NCBI GenBank assembly: GCA_029287695.1
Contig: JARFQQ010000064.1
Location: 1-5,638, forward strand
DNA: 5,638 nt
Origin: Gammaproteobacteria bacterium
GTDB lineage: Bacteria; Pseudomonadota; Gammaproteobacteria; Chromatiales; Chromatiaceae
Direction: 5' to 3'
In this document: piece after piece, positions 1 to 5,638 of the stretch
Numbering within the stretch: the stretch's first letter is position 1
Layout: each line of letters opens with the position of its first letter
Program-made: the position numbers and the translations under genes
Notes under the pieces: generated by a model
Seen by the model: the letters and a program-made list of their open reading frames with translations, nothing else
The model's database searches: none
What the model was told of the DNA's origin: nothing

Positions 1-240
1 CGCGATTCCAGCCTCGTTGCCTCGTCGTTCGATGAGCGCGACCCGGCAGTCAAGGCGATGCTCAAGATGGCGATCGACGCCTGCCGCAAGCAGGGCAAGT
101 ATGTCGGCATCTGCGGCCAGGGCCCGTCCGATCATCCCGAACTGGCAGAGTGGCTCATGGAGCAGGGCATCAGTAGCGTTTCACTGAATCCGGATACCGT
201 TCTCAGTACCTGGCTCAGACTCGCGGGACAAACCGGATGA
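1..240 (+). CDS. ppsA: Phosphoenolpyruvate synthase, C-terminal fragment (5' end outside window)
   Basis: This is the last 79 codons of PEP synthase (pyruvate, water dikinase), the cytoplasmic gluconeogenic enzyme that converts pyruvate + ATP + water to PEP + AMP + phosphate. The frame is open from base 1 and ends at TGA 238-240. The segment matches my recollection of the E. coli PpsA C-terminus: RDSSLVASSFDERDPAVKA near the start, then GKYVGICGQGPSDHPE, then SLNPDTVLSTW close to the end. The Cys of GICGQGPSD (codon at 112-114) is the conserved active-site cysteine of the PEP/pyruvate-binding barrel domain of this family. Only the end of that barrel is present; the swivelling phosphohistidine domain and the ATP-grasp domain must lie upstream. 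An in-frame ATG at 58 is internal and is not a start. The stop overlaps the next gene's start by four bases (ATGA), so the genes are likely co-transcribed and coupled. Confidence 0.96.
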   Translation, partial: RDSSLVASSFDERDPAVKAMLKMAIDACRKQGKYVGICGQGPSDHPELAEWLMEQGISSVSLNPDTVLSTWLRLAGQTG

Positions 241-2711
241 ACAGCGGACCGGAGAGAGGAACCTTCAAGGGTGCCTTGCTCACGGATGTCGACGATACAC
301 TGCTGAAGTCCGGCTTCCGTCCCGGAGACGAATGGATCGGGGAACTCGCCGGTTTTGTCAGTAAACTCAAAAGCCACGGTATCCTCTGGGCGCCCGTGAG
401 TGGCGTCGCCCTCGGCAAGATGGGTCCGCGCATGCTCTACCGCCTGCCGGAAGAGCTGCTCAGCCATGTCTATTATTTTGGCGGTGAGGGAAGCACCAGG
501 AGCCACTATGACGTGGCCAGCGGCAAGTGGGTCGACGACCCGGTCTTCAAGCGACACTTCAGTGATGCTCAGGCACTCGCGGTCATCGGCGAGCAAGAGT
601 TGCGAGCCTGGTTCGCCCACCACTATCACACAGACGATCTGCATGATGCGCGCATCGACGGGCATATCGCGGATGCACAGGCGACCATCGAGAAGAAAGG
701 TTTCGCCGGGATGCCATGCATCGTCGATCAGATGAAGGCAAAGCTCGAGGAACATGGTTTCGACAGCACCAGGTCAGAAACCTATTTCCGCGGCGGCGCG
801 CTGAGCTGGATGATGTTTGGTGACATCTCCGTGCAACACTACAAAGGCGAGCGCGAGACACAGGTGCGTATGGCCATCAGCCATTTCATCCGCGACAGGC
901 TCGAGGAGCTCGACCACCTCCGGGCACTTGGTGACAATGGCATCGGCATGCCCTACATGCATGCGACACGCGGCATCAAGCTGGTCCTGATGGGAAATGA
1001 CAAGGGCAGGGCGGCAGAGGAGTTGCATCATGTCATGGGTATACCGGCCGACCATATCCTCTTTGTCGGCAACGAACTCTTCGATGGTGGCAATGATGAT
1101 ACGGTGCGCCGTGTCGAGGATGTCGTGCTGCTGTCAGTCGGTGAGAAAGAGGATCCGGGCGTCATCGACGGTGGCGTGCAGGTCGGCGCCAACAGGCACT
1201 GGATGGACTGGATCGTTGCAGAGCTCGATCGGGGCGTTGAATGGCCCGAGATCCTGAAGCAGCTGCCTGCCGAAGCCGAGAGAAAGCTTGTCACGGACCG
1301 TGTCACTGCCCAGCTCGGTTACGCATCGAAAACTTCCGTCTGGCACGGCCGGATGGCGGAGACGATACCTGTCGAGGTGCTGACCCGTTTGCTTCTGAAA
1401 CACCGGCAGGCCTACGCAGACAACCGTCAGGTACTGGTTGCGATGCGGCGCATCCAGTACGAAATGGTCTCGCGGCTCGCGTCGCTCGAGCGCTACCATT
1501 ACGACGAGGCCATCAAGATGGCGCGCGGACTATTGCGCAGCAGCGATGGCAACGTCGACGAGCAGAGAGTGGCAAGAGCAGGCGAACTGATCCGTCTGCT
1601 GTTGCCTGAACTCAAGCTCTCATTGACGAAAATCTTCATCGATCGACACGATCTCGGCAACAACACTGTGCACAAGTATCTCGATGGTGCTGATACCCTC
1701 GATGCCGTACGTGAGGCCGTTGCAACACTGATCCGGACCAGTGCCGATGTCGAGGATCCGCAACCGGAACTGGATCGGCTCGAGGAGACTGTTGGCAAAT
1801 GGATGCAACGCATCAACGATGCCTTCGACCTCTATCTCGAGCATTATCGCCAATGGAAAAATGAGCAGCAGCGTATCGAGCAGGCCATTGTCTCCGAACC
1901 GCTCTCCCGGCCTCTTCTCGATCGTATCTCGCCCGATGAGCTATTTCGTTTCTTCAAGTGGATGATTCCTCGCGTCGGGGACCTCCCGCATCTGAAGGAT
2001 CTCGACAAGCCTACCATTGTCCTCGTCACGGGCACATCGGGCGTTGGCAAATCGACGATTGCAAAGCAGATATCGAAACAGCTTGGTATTCCGACAGGCT
2101 TTTCATCCGATATTGCCTGCCGTGCAGTCATGCGCGAGGCCAGCAGTTTCCTGCTCGGCGGTGAAAAGGCGAGGGAACTCTTTCCCGAACTCTACGGTTC
2201 CTCGTTCGATGTCGATTCACTCGAGTGGTTCTATGGCCATGCGCTCATGACCATGGTTGGTGTCACTGGCAGCATCGACCGCCTTGTCAAGGAGAACGTC
2301 TCGGCCGTGATTGACGGCGTGGCGCTGATTCCCGGAACCCTGCCGGAGATCTGCTTCGAGAAGGCCAACATCGTCTGGATCGTCGCCTGCGTGCGCGAGG
2401 AGACGCAGCACTTCGAACGCCTTGGCATGCGTGACGAAACCGGCGTTGAGCGCGGTGGTGCCGATCGTTACAAGGAGCGCTTCAGGGCGATCCGCAACAA
2501 CCATGACAGGCTCGTGCAGATGGGTGAACGGGCGGGTGTGCTCGTTGTCGACAACAGCGGTGATTTAAAAGTCGCGCTGGAAGATGTGCTCGGGCGTGTA
2601 CGCGATCCTTTCGCTGACCGTGGCCTGCCCGTCGATGACGAGGTGCGCGAGCGTACCTGGAACAGTCTGCACGAAAGAACGACATGGGAAATTCAGAGTG
2701 ATATGCAATGA
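237..2711 (+). CDS. HAD-family phosphatase fused to 2-phosphoglycerate kinase-like P-loop kinase
   Basis: An 824-residue cytoplasmic protein with two apparent catalytic domains. Residues 1 to about 330 are a HAD hydrolase: motif I is TDVDDT (nucleophile D17, acid/base D19), motif II Ser is S55 in APVSGV, the motif III Lys is probably K256 in GNDKG, and motif IV is GNELFDGGNDD at 278-288. The roughly 190 residues between motifs II and III fit a C2-type cap, as in Cof-like and sugar-phosphate phosphatases. Residues about 330-590 are mostly helical and unrecognised. Residues about 590-824 resemble 2-phosphoglycerate kinase, which makes 2,3-bisphosphoglycerate: Walker A GTSGVGKST at 599-607, SSDIACRAVMR at 623-633, VIDGVALIPG at 691-700, then RYKERFRAIRNNHDRL and LVVDN near the end. 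No catalytic residue looks lost. The start ATG overlaps the ppsA stop and the stop overlaps the next start. The substrate is unproven; it could be 2-phosphoglycerate, a related phospho-metabolite, or a regulatory target connected with PEP synthase. The domain calls are solid and the function is not. Confidence 0.93.
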   Translation: MNSGPERGTFKGALLTDVDDTLLKSGFRPGDEWIGELAGFVSKLKSHGILWAPVSGVALGKMGPRMLYRLPEELLSHVYYFGGEGSTRSHYDVASGKWVDDPVFKRHFSDAQALAVIGEQELRAWFAHHYHTDDLHDARIDGHIADAQATIEKKGFAGMPCIVDQMKAKLEEHGFDSTRSETYFRGGALSWMMFGDISVQHYKGERETQVRMAISHFIRDRLEELDHLRALGDNGIGMPYMHATRGIKLVLMGNDKGRAAEELHHVMGIPADHILFVGNELFDGGNDDTVRRVEDVVLLSVGEKEDPGVIDGGVQVGANRHWMDWIVAELDRGVEWPEILKQLPAEAERKLVTDRVTAQLGYASKTSVWHGRMAETIPVEVLTRLLLKHRQAYADNRQVLVAMRRIQYEMVSRLASLERYHYDEAIKMARGLLRSSDGNVDEQRVARAGELIRLLLPELKLSLTKIFIDRHDLGNNTVHKYLDGADTLDAVREAVATLIRTSADVEDPQPELDRLEETVGKWMQRINDAFDLYLEHYRQWKNEQQRIEQAIVSEPLSRPLLDRISPDELFRFFKWMIPRVGDLPHLKDLDKPTIVLVTGTSGVGKSTIAKQISKQLGIPTGFSSDIACRAVMREASSFLLGGEKARELFPELYGSSFDVDSLEWFYGHALMTMVGVTGSIDRLVKENVSAVIDGVALIPGTLPEICFEKANIVWIVACVREETQHFERLGMRDETGVERGGADRYKERFRAIRNNHDRLVQMGERAGVLVVDNSGDLKVALEDVLGRVRDPFADRGLPVDDEVRERTWNSLHERTTWEIQSDMQ

Positions 2712-3031
2712 TCAGAGCGTTCCTGATGGCGATTGCTTTACTTGCGGCCGCAGGCTGCTCGCATTTTGGCGAAAATCCGCCTGATATTGATTATGTCTGC
2801 GCCAGCGGTGAGCGGGCTGTGGCATCCTATCCGTCCCCTGAAACAGCTGTTCTGTCGTACCGGGGAGAGAAGCATCGCCTGCAACGCGCCAGGTCCGGAA
2901 GCGGTGCGCGTTATGCAGGCAAGAGCATCGCCTGGTGGACCAAAGGGAGTGAGGCCTCGCTGTTTGCCATCGAGAGTGATGGATCGATGGGAGAACGCCT
3001 CGAGATATGCCGCGTTGTCAACGCCAGATAA
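2708..3031 (+). CDS. mliC: MliC-family lipoprotein (putative C-type lysozyme inhibitor)
   Basis: A 107-residue outer-membrane lipoprotein candidate. A short hydrophobic signal (MIRAFLMAIALLAAAGC) ends in a lipobox with lipidated Cys at C17; residue +2 is Ser, not Asp, which favours sorting to the outer membrane. The mature part matches the MliC/PliC fold: YVCASGE at the start of the domain, the conserved SGSGARYAG segment (S65, G66, Y69), then WWTKGSEASL (K79). C31 and C101 are placed to form the family's disulfide. Proteins of this family block host C-type lysozyme in the periplasm, with the Ser and Lys of these motifs reaching the lysozyme active site. Length is typical for the family. The ATG overlaps the preceding stop (ATGA) and has no strong Shine-Dalgarno of its own (only GAG at 2695-2697), so translation probably depends on coupling. 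Actual lysozyme inhibition is inferred from family membership. Confidence 0.88.
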   Translation: MIRAFLMAIALLAAAGCSHFGENPPDIDYVCASGERAVASYPSPETAVLSYRGEKHRLQRARSGSGARYAGKSIAWWTKGSEASLFAIESDGSMGERLEICRVVNAR

Positions 3032-3032
3032 C

Positions 3033-3064
3033 GGGTTGCCGGCGTCTGGCGAACAGGCCCTTTT
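3033..3064 (+). terminator. Possible intrinsic terminator after the mliC-like gene
   Basis: Just after the TAA of the lipoprotein gene, TTGCC (3036-3040) can pair with GGCGA (3048-3052) around a 7-base loop, including one T.G wobble. An outer GGG (3033-3035) could pair with CCC (3058-3060) across a 5-base bulge, and TTTT (3061-3064) follows. The stem is short and bulged and the T-run is only four bases, so this is a weak candidate. Its location at the end of a three-gene unit facing a convergent gene makes a terminator plausible. Confidence 0.35.
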
Positions 3065-3090
3065 ATGTAGCGTATTCCGGTCCTGACAAC

Positions 3091-3411
3091 TTACTGCACC
3101 TCGATGATCTTGACGTTCTCGGCATCGTGAATATTGCAGGTGCCGAGTCCCTCTACCGAGACAACCAGCTTTTCTGATTTCGCCAGCAGCAGGATCTCGT
3201 GGCTGGCACGCCCCCCGATTCCCCGAACATCGATCGAGAAACGTCCTGAACGATTGCAACGATGGGTCTTTCGCATCGGTGTCGTGAAGTCGAACATCAC
3301 GTAGGGAGAGGTGGAGGATGCCCAGATACTCCTGACGACGCCTTCGCCGCTGCCGGCGAAGGCTGTTGAAGAGATGCTCATCATCAGGAGCATGGCAGAT
3401 AGATGTCGCAT
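3091..3411 (-). CDS. Small secreted (periplasmic) protein of unknown function
   Basis: A 106-residue protein read on the - strand, starting at the ATG complementary to 3409-3411 and ending at the TAA complementary to 3091-3093. The N-terminus MRHLSAMLLMMSISSTAFAG is a standard Sec signal with a likely cleavage after A19 (AFA|GS). The mature part of about 87 residues is predominantly beta-like, with two cysteines, C52 (HRC) and C92 (GTCNIHDAENVKII), that could form a disulfide. The pattern of a Gly-Thr-Cys followed by an acidic turn and a final hydrophobic strand recalls a group of short periplasmic hypothetical proteins in Gammaproteobacteria, but I cannot name a family. An AGAGG sequence lies 9 bases ahead of the start. 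It converges on the lipoprotein gene and is divergent from tspO, so it is probably a single-gene unit. No function is assigned. Confidence 0.78.
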   Translation of the reverse strand: MRHLSAMLLMMSISSTAFAGSGEGVVRSIWASSTSPYVMFDFTTPMRKTHRCNRSGRFSIDVRGIGGRASHEILLLAKSEKLVVSVEGLGTCNIHDAENVKIIEVQ

Positions 3412-3420
3412 GTTCCGGGG

Positions 3421-3425
3421 CCTCT
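3421..3425 (-). promoter_or_regulatory. Ribosome binding site of the small secreted protein gene
   Basis: On the - strand the sequence reads AGAGG followed by 9 bases and then ATG at 3411. This supports the chosen start, which also gives a clean signal peptide. Confidence 0.5.
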
Positions 3426-3527
3426 GTCAGTGCATAACATCCGTGCAGTCTAGCATCGTCAGGAATCATGGCTGTAAAGCACTTGATATACCCGGACAGA
3501 GGGAACTGGCCACTGAACGGCCTGGCA

Positions 3528-3536
3528 TGTTGTAAT
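3528..3536 (+). promoter_or_regulatory. Possible extended -10 promoter element for tspO
   Basis: TGT directly followed by TGTAAT reads as an extended -10 (TGn plus a hexamer one base off TATAAT). No good -35 hexamer is seen 16-18 bases upstream, which is tolerated for extended -10 promoters. It would give an untranslated leader of about 70 bases before the ATG at 3615. The rest of the 3412-3614 spacer shows no gene; it must also hold the promoter of the divergent gene, for which I see no convincing element. Confidence 0.3.
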
Positions 3537-3603
3537 CTATTGCGATACCCGGTGCCGGTGGTCACTCCACATCGAATAATCAGACAGCAGGCAGCTTTCA
3601 TTC

Positions 3604-3608
3604 CGGAG
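3604..3608 (+). promoter_or_regulatory. Ribosome binding site that fixes the tspO start
   Basis: CGGAG at 3604-3608 sits 6 bases before ATG 3615. The open frame extends upstream to an ATG at 3468, but only the 3615 start has a Shine-Dalgarno at proper spacing and gives the usual TspO N-terminus. Confidence 0.65.
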
Positions 3609-3614
3609 ATTGAT

Positions 3615-4112
3615 ATGACCTCACTGACAAGGCGACAGCAATTCATGGGCCTGATCGGCTGGTTCATCGCGAGCTTCGCGATTTCTGCCGTTGGCGCCAT
3701 TGCATCGATCGAGGCCAGAAACTTCTATGCCGGGCTTGTGCAGCCAGAGTGGGCACCTCCCGGTTGGGTTTTTGGTCCGGTGTGGACGCTGCTTTTTGCC
3801 CTGATGGCCATCGCGGCCTGGCTGGTCTGGCGCAAGGGTGGTTTTCACGCACATCGAATCGCGCTTTCGCTTTTTATCATCCAGCTTCTCTTCAACGCGC
3901 TCTGGAGCTGGCTGTTTTTTGCCTGGCGTCTTGGCGGGCCCGCATTTGCAGATATCCTGCTGCTCTGGGGCCTGATTCTTGCCACGCTGATTGCCTTCTG
4001 GCACGTACAACGTCTTGCCGGAATACTGCTGGTGCCCTACCTGCTCTGGGTCAGTTTCGCGGCTTTCCTGAATTATGCCGTCTGGCAGCTCAACCCCGCT
4101 CTTCTCGGTTAG
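3615..4112 (+). CDS. tspO: TspO/MBR family tryptophan-rich sensory protein
   Basis: A 165-residue integral membrane protein with five predicted helices, the usual length and topology for bacterial TspO (homologue of the mitochondrial translocator protein). Hallmarks in order: a first helix ending GAIASIEARNFYAGL, the signature QPEWAPPGWVFGPVWTLLF leading into helix 2, QLLFNALWSWLFF in helix 3, and PYLLWVSFAAFLNYAVWQLN in helix 5. The protein is rich in Trp as expected. TspO binds porphyrins and other tetrapyrroles; in Rhodobacter it modulates pigment gene expression, and elsewhere it is linked to oxidative stress and porphyrin breakdown or export. A Phe (LLFALM) occupies a position in helix 2 where many homologues have Tyr. 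The gene is preceded by a 203-base divergent spacer and followed by a 198-base gap, so it is probably transcribed alone. The neighbouring haem-rich cytochrome makes a tetrapyrrole link tempting but unproven. Confidence 0.95.
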   Translation: MTSLTRRQQFMGLIGWFIASFAISAVGAIASIEARNFYAGLVQPEWAPPGWVFGPVWTLLFALMAIAAWLVWRKGGFHAHRIALSLFIIQLLFNALWSWLFFAWRLGGPAFADILLLWGLILATLIAFWHVQRLAGILLVPYLLWVSFAAFLNYAVWQLNPALLG

Positions 4113-4146
4113 CTGCGGGAGACGTTCAGGAGACATCACAGAATAT

Positions 4147-4192
4147 GTTTGCAAACCTGGCCAGGCTTCGTCTGTCTGTTCCGTTTTGCAAA
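4147..4192. repeat. Paired palindromes (TTTGCAAA x2) in the tspO-cytochrome spacer
   Basis: GTTTGCAAAC (4147-4156) is a perfect 10-base palindrome. Its 8-base core TTTGCAAA recurs at 4185-4192, centre to centre 37 bases away. A second perfect palindrome, CCTGGCCAGG (4156-4165), abuts the first copy. The arrangement, 120-165 bases ahead of the cytochrome start, would suit a dimeric regulator binding two sites, but no known operator is recognised. The rest of the 4113-4310 spacer holds no gene. Confidence 0.4.
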
Positions 4193-4252
4193 GAGATAGA
4201 CCGGTTGAGGCTTTGACTGCCGAGGCGAAATGAATCAGGACCTTATTTCAGT

Positions 4253-4258
4253 TATGAT
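4253..4258 (+). promoter_or_regulatory. Possible -10 element ahead of the multihaem cytochrome
   Basis: TATGAT at 4253-4258 differs from the sigma-70 -10 consensus by one base. No matching -35 lies at 16-18 bases (TTGACT at 4213-4218 is about 34 bases away), so an activator would be needed. If real, transcription would begin near 4265, leaving a leader of about 46 bases before ATG 4311 and excluding the upstream ATG at 4254 as a start. Confidence 0.25.
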
Positions 4259-4310
4259 CTCACCATCTTCCTTGCACATCTTGCCTTCTCCCGGCATCTG
4301 GCTCTCTGAA

Positions 4311-5638
4311 ATGAAAACCTTCTTGCTCGCCCTGCTGTTTTTCTGTGTTACCCCGGTTATTGCCAATGACTCTGCCGACTATGCAGGCCGGGAGGCTTGT
4401 GTTGATTGTCACAAGGAAGCGGTTGTGCAATGGAGAGGCTCGCATCACGATCTCGCAATGCAGGAGGCGACAGATGAAACCGTACTCGGTAATTTCGACG
4501 ATGCCAGCCTGACTCATTACGGCATTACCTCGAATTTTTTCCGAAAAGATGATCGCTTCATGGTGCGGACCGAGGGACCCGACGGAAAACTGCAGGATTA
4601 CGAAGTGACCTATGCATTCGGCATCTACCCGTTGCAGCAGTATCTGGTTCCGTTCCCTGGCGGACGCCTGCAGACTTTGCCCCTGGCATGGGATAGCAGG
4701 AGCAAGGAGGAGGGCGGACAGCGCTGGTTCCATGTCTACCCGGACGAGAGGCTGACTCCAGGTGATGTGCTGCACTGGACAGGGCCCGAGCAGAACTGGA
4801 ACTACATGTGTGCCGAATGCCACTCGACGGACCTCAAAAAGAATTACGACCAGGCCAGTGATACCTTCAATACGACCTGGTCGGAAATCAATGTCTCCTG
4901 CGAAGCGTGCCACGGCCCCGGGTCGCAGCATATCGCCTGGGCTCGCAAGGAGCCGGGCAGCGAACAATTTTCAGAAACCATGGGGCTTGTTGCCCGTTTC
5001 GACGAGCGCAAGGATGTCGCCTGGACGATGAATCCGGAGACGGGCAATGCATCACGCAACAAGCCACGCACGACTGACAGCGAGATCGAGGTCTGTGCGC
5101 AGTGTCATTCACGGCGCAGTTCGATCAGCCAGGATTATGTGCCGGGCAAGCCGTTCATGGATCACTATGTGCCGAGCCTGCTTGTCGATGGCCTCTATCA
5201 TGCTGACGGCCAGATCGATGACGAGGTCTATGTCTACGGCTCTTTCCTGCAGAGCAGGATGTATGCTGCCGGGGTGACTTGCAGTGACTGCCACGAGCCC
5301 CACAGCCTCGAACTGCGGGTACCCGGCAACGGCATCTGCGCCCAGTGCCATCTGCCCGCAAAGTACGACCGGAAAAGCCACCACTTCCACGAACCCGGCA
5401 CTGAGGGCGCAAGCTGTGCCGAATGCCACATGCCGCCGAAAAACTATATGGTTGTGGATCCGAGGCACGATCACAGCATGCGGATTCCGCGTCCCGATCT
5501 CTCGGTGAAACTGGGCACGCCGAATGCCTGCACCAACTGCCATACGGACCGCGATGCCAGCTGGGCCGCCGGGCAGGTGAAGACCTGGTATGGCGACCTG
5601 TTGCCCGGTTACCAGAAATATGCAGAAACCCTGCATGC
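4311..5638 (+). CDS. Secreted multihaem cytochrome c, at least eight haems (3' end outside window)
   Basis: The frame stays open to the last base (442 full codons seen). A signal peptide MKTFLLALLFFCVTPVIA with likely cleavage after A18 sends it to the periplasm, where the cytochrome c maturation system attaches haem. Eight CxxCH motifs are visible: C30, C167, C197, C262, C324, C343, C369 and C407 (first Cys of each). Extra His residues (SHHD near 46, KSHHFHEP near 355, PRHDHSM near 388) could be distal ligands. The sequence fits the cytochrome c554/c-prime-like superfamily. The region around the last motifs (CHMPP, then PNACTNCHTDRDASWAAGQVKTWYG) is typical of longer proteins that continue into TPR or HEAT-type repeats, so several hundred more residues are expected beyond the edge. 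The start at 4311 lacks a clear Shine-Dalgarno; an in-frame ATG at 4254 has AGGA 13 bases upstream but would put 19 residues before the signal. The redox role is unknown: electron transfer or reduction of a nitrogen or sulfur compound are family possibilities. Confidence 0.92.
   Translation, partial: MKTFLLALLFFCVTPVIANDSADYAGREACVDCHKEAVVQWRGSHHDLAMQEATDETVLGNFDDASLTHYGITSNFFRKDDRFMVRTEGPDGKLQDYEVTYAFGIYPLQQYLVPFPGGRLQTLPLAWDSRSKEEGGQRWFHVYPDERLTPGDVLHWTGPEQNWNYMCAECHSTDLKKNYDQASDTFNTTWSEINVSCEACHGPGSQHIAWARKEPGSEQFSETMGLVARFDERKDVAWTMNPETGNASRNKPRTTDSEIEVCAQCHSRRSSISQDYVPGKPFMDHYVPSLLVDGLYHADGQIDDEVYVYGSFLQSRMYAAGVTCSDCHEPHSLELRVPGNGICAQCHLPAKYDRKSHHFHEPGTEGASCAECHMPPKNYMVVDPRHDHSMRIPRPDLSVKLGTPNACTNCHTDRDASWAAGQVKTWYGDLLPGYQKYAETLH

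Noticed and set aside
132..755. 207-codon open frame on the - strand across the ppsA/fusion junction
   Set aside because: It lies antisense to two well-supported genes and its product has no recognisable motifs; a shadow of GC-rich coding DNA.
3468..3614. Upstream ATG giving tspO 49 extra N-terminal residues
   Set aside because: The extension is not TspO-like, has no ribosome site, and the ATG at 3615 has CGGAG at ideal spacing.
2738..3700. 320-codon open frame on the - strand
   Set aside because: It overlaps the lipoprotein, the small secreted protein gene in another frame, and the tspO start. Its translation is low-complexity Arg/Cys/His-rich with no domain, so it is not a gene.
4095..4119. 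CCCGC/GCGGG inverted repeat across the tspO stop codon as a terminator
   Set aside because: Only five base pairs with a 15-base loop and no T-run afterwards.
4213..4218. TTGACT as a -35 box for the cytochrome gene
   Set aside because: No acceptable -10 hexamer at 16-18 bases; the nearest good one (TATGAT) is about 34 bases away.
4254..4310. Upstream in-frame ATG for the cytochrome
   Set aside because: It would place 19 mostly uncharged residues before an otherwise standard signal peptide. Its AGGA is 13 bases away and it overlaps the possible -10 TATGAT. It cannot be fully excluded because ATG 4311 lacks a good ribosome site.
4260..4967. 235-codon open frame on the - strand opposite the cytochrome
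   Set aside because: The + strand frame here has a signal peptide and regularly placed haem motifs; the antisense product has no such support. The same applies to the antisense frame at 5109-5636.

Overview
This 5.6 kb window looks like a chromosomal segment of a moderately GC-rich Gammaproteobacterium. That placement is inferred from the E. coli-like C-terminus of phosphoenolpyruvate synthase, a Gram-negative lysozyme-inhibitor lipoprotein, a proteobacterial TspO and a periplasmic multiheme cytochrome c. No insertion sequence, phage gene, CRISPR array, tRNA or rRNA is visible. Genes are closely packed and no gene-free stretch exceeds about 200 bases.

Left block (1-3031, + strand) is a tightly coupled three-gene unit: the 3' end of ppsA (PEP synthase), an 824-residue two-enzyme fusion, and a small MliC-type lipoprotein. 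Both junctions are 4-base ATGA overlaps, so the three genes are almost certainly co-transcribed and probably translationally coupled. The fusion has an intact HAD phosphatase-like domain at its N-terminus, about 260 residues of helical sequence I do not recognise, and a P-loop kinase domain resembling archaeal 2-phosphoglycerate kinase at its C-terminus. Being joined to ppsA suggests a role near the PEP / 2-phosphoglycerate node, or in control of PEP synthase. This is the most interesting item in the window.

Middle block (3032-4112): a small secreted protein of unknown function on the - strand (3091-3411) converges on the lipoprotein gene. It is divergent from tspO (3615-4112, +), a five-helix tetrapyrrole-binding membrane protein. 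The 203-base space between these two start codons must hold both promoters; one extended -10-like element is visible for tspO.

Right block (4113-5638): a 198-base spacer carries two copies of the palindrome TTTGCAAA 37 bases apart, then a secreted cytochrome with at least eight CxxCH haem motifs begins. Its reading frame is still open at the window edge. It matches the cytochrome c554-type multihaem family that commonly continues into a C-terminal repeat (TPR/HEAT-like) region, which would lie outside this window.
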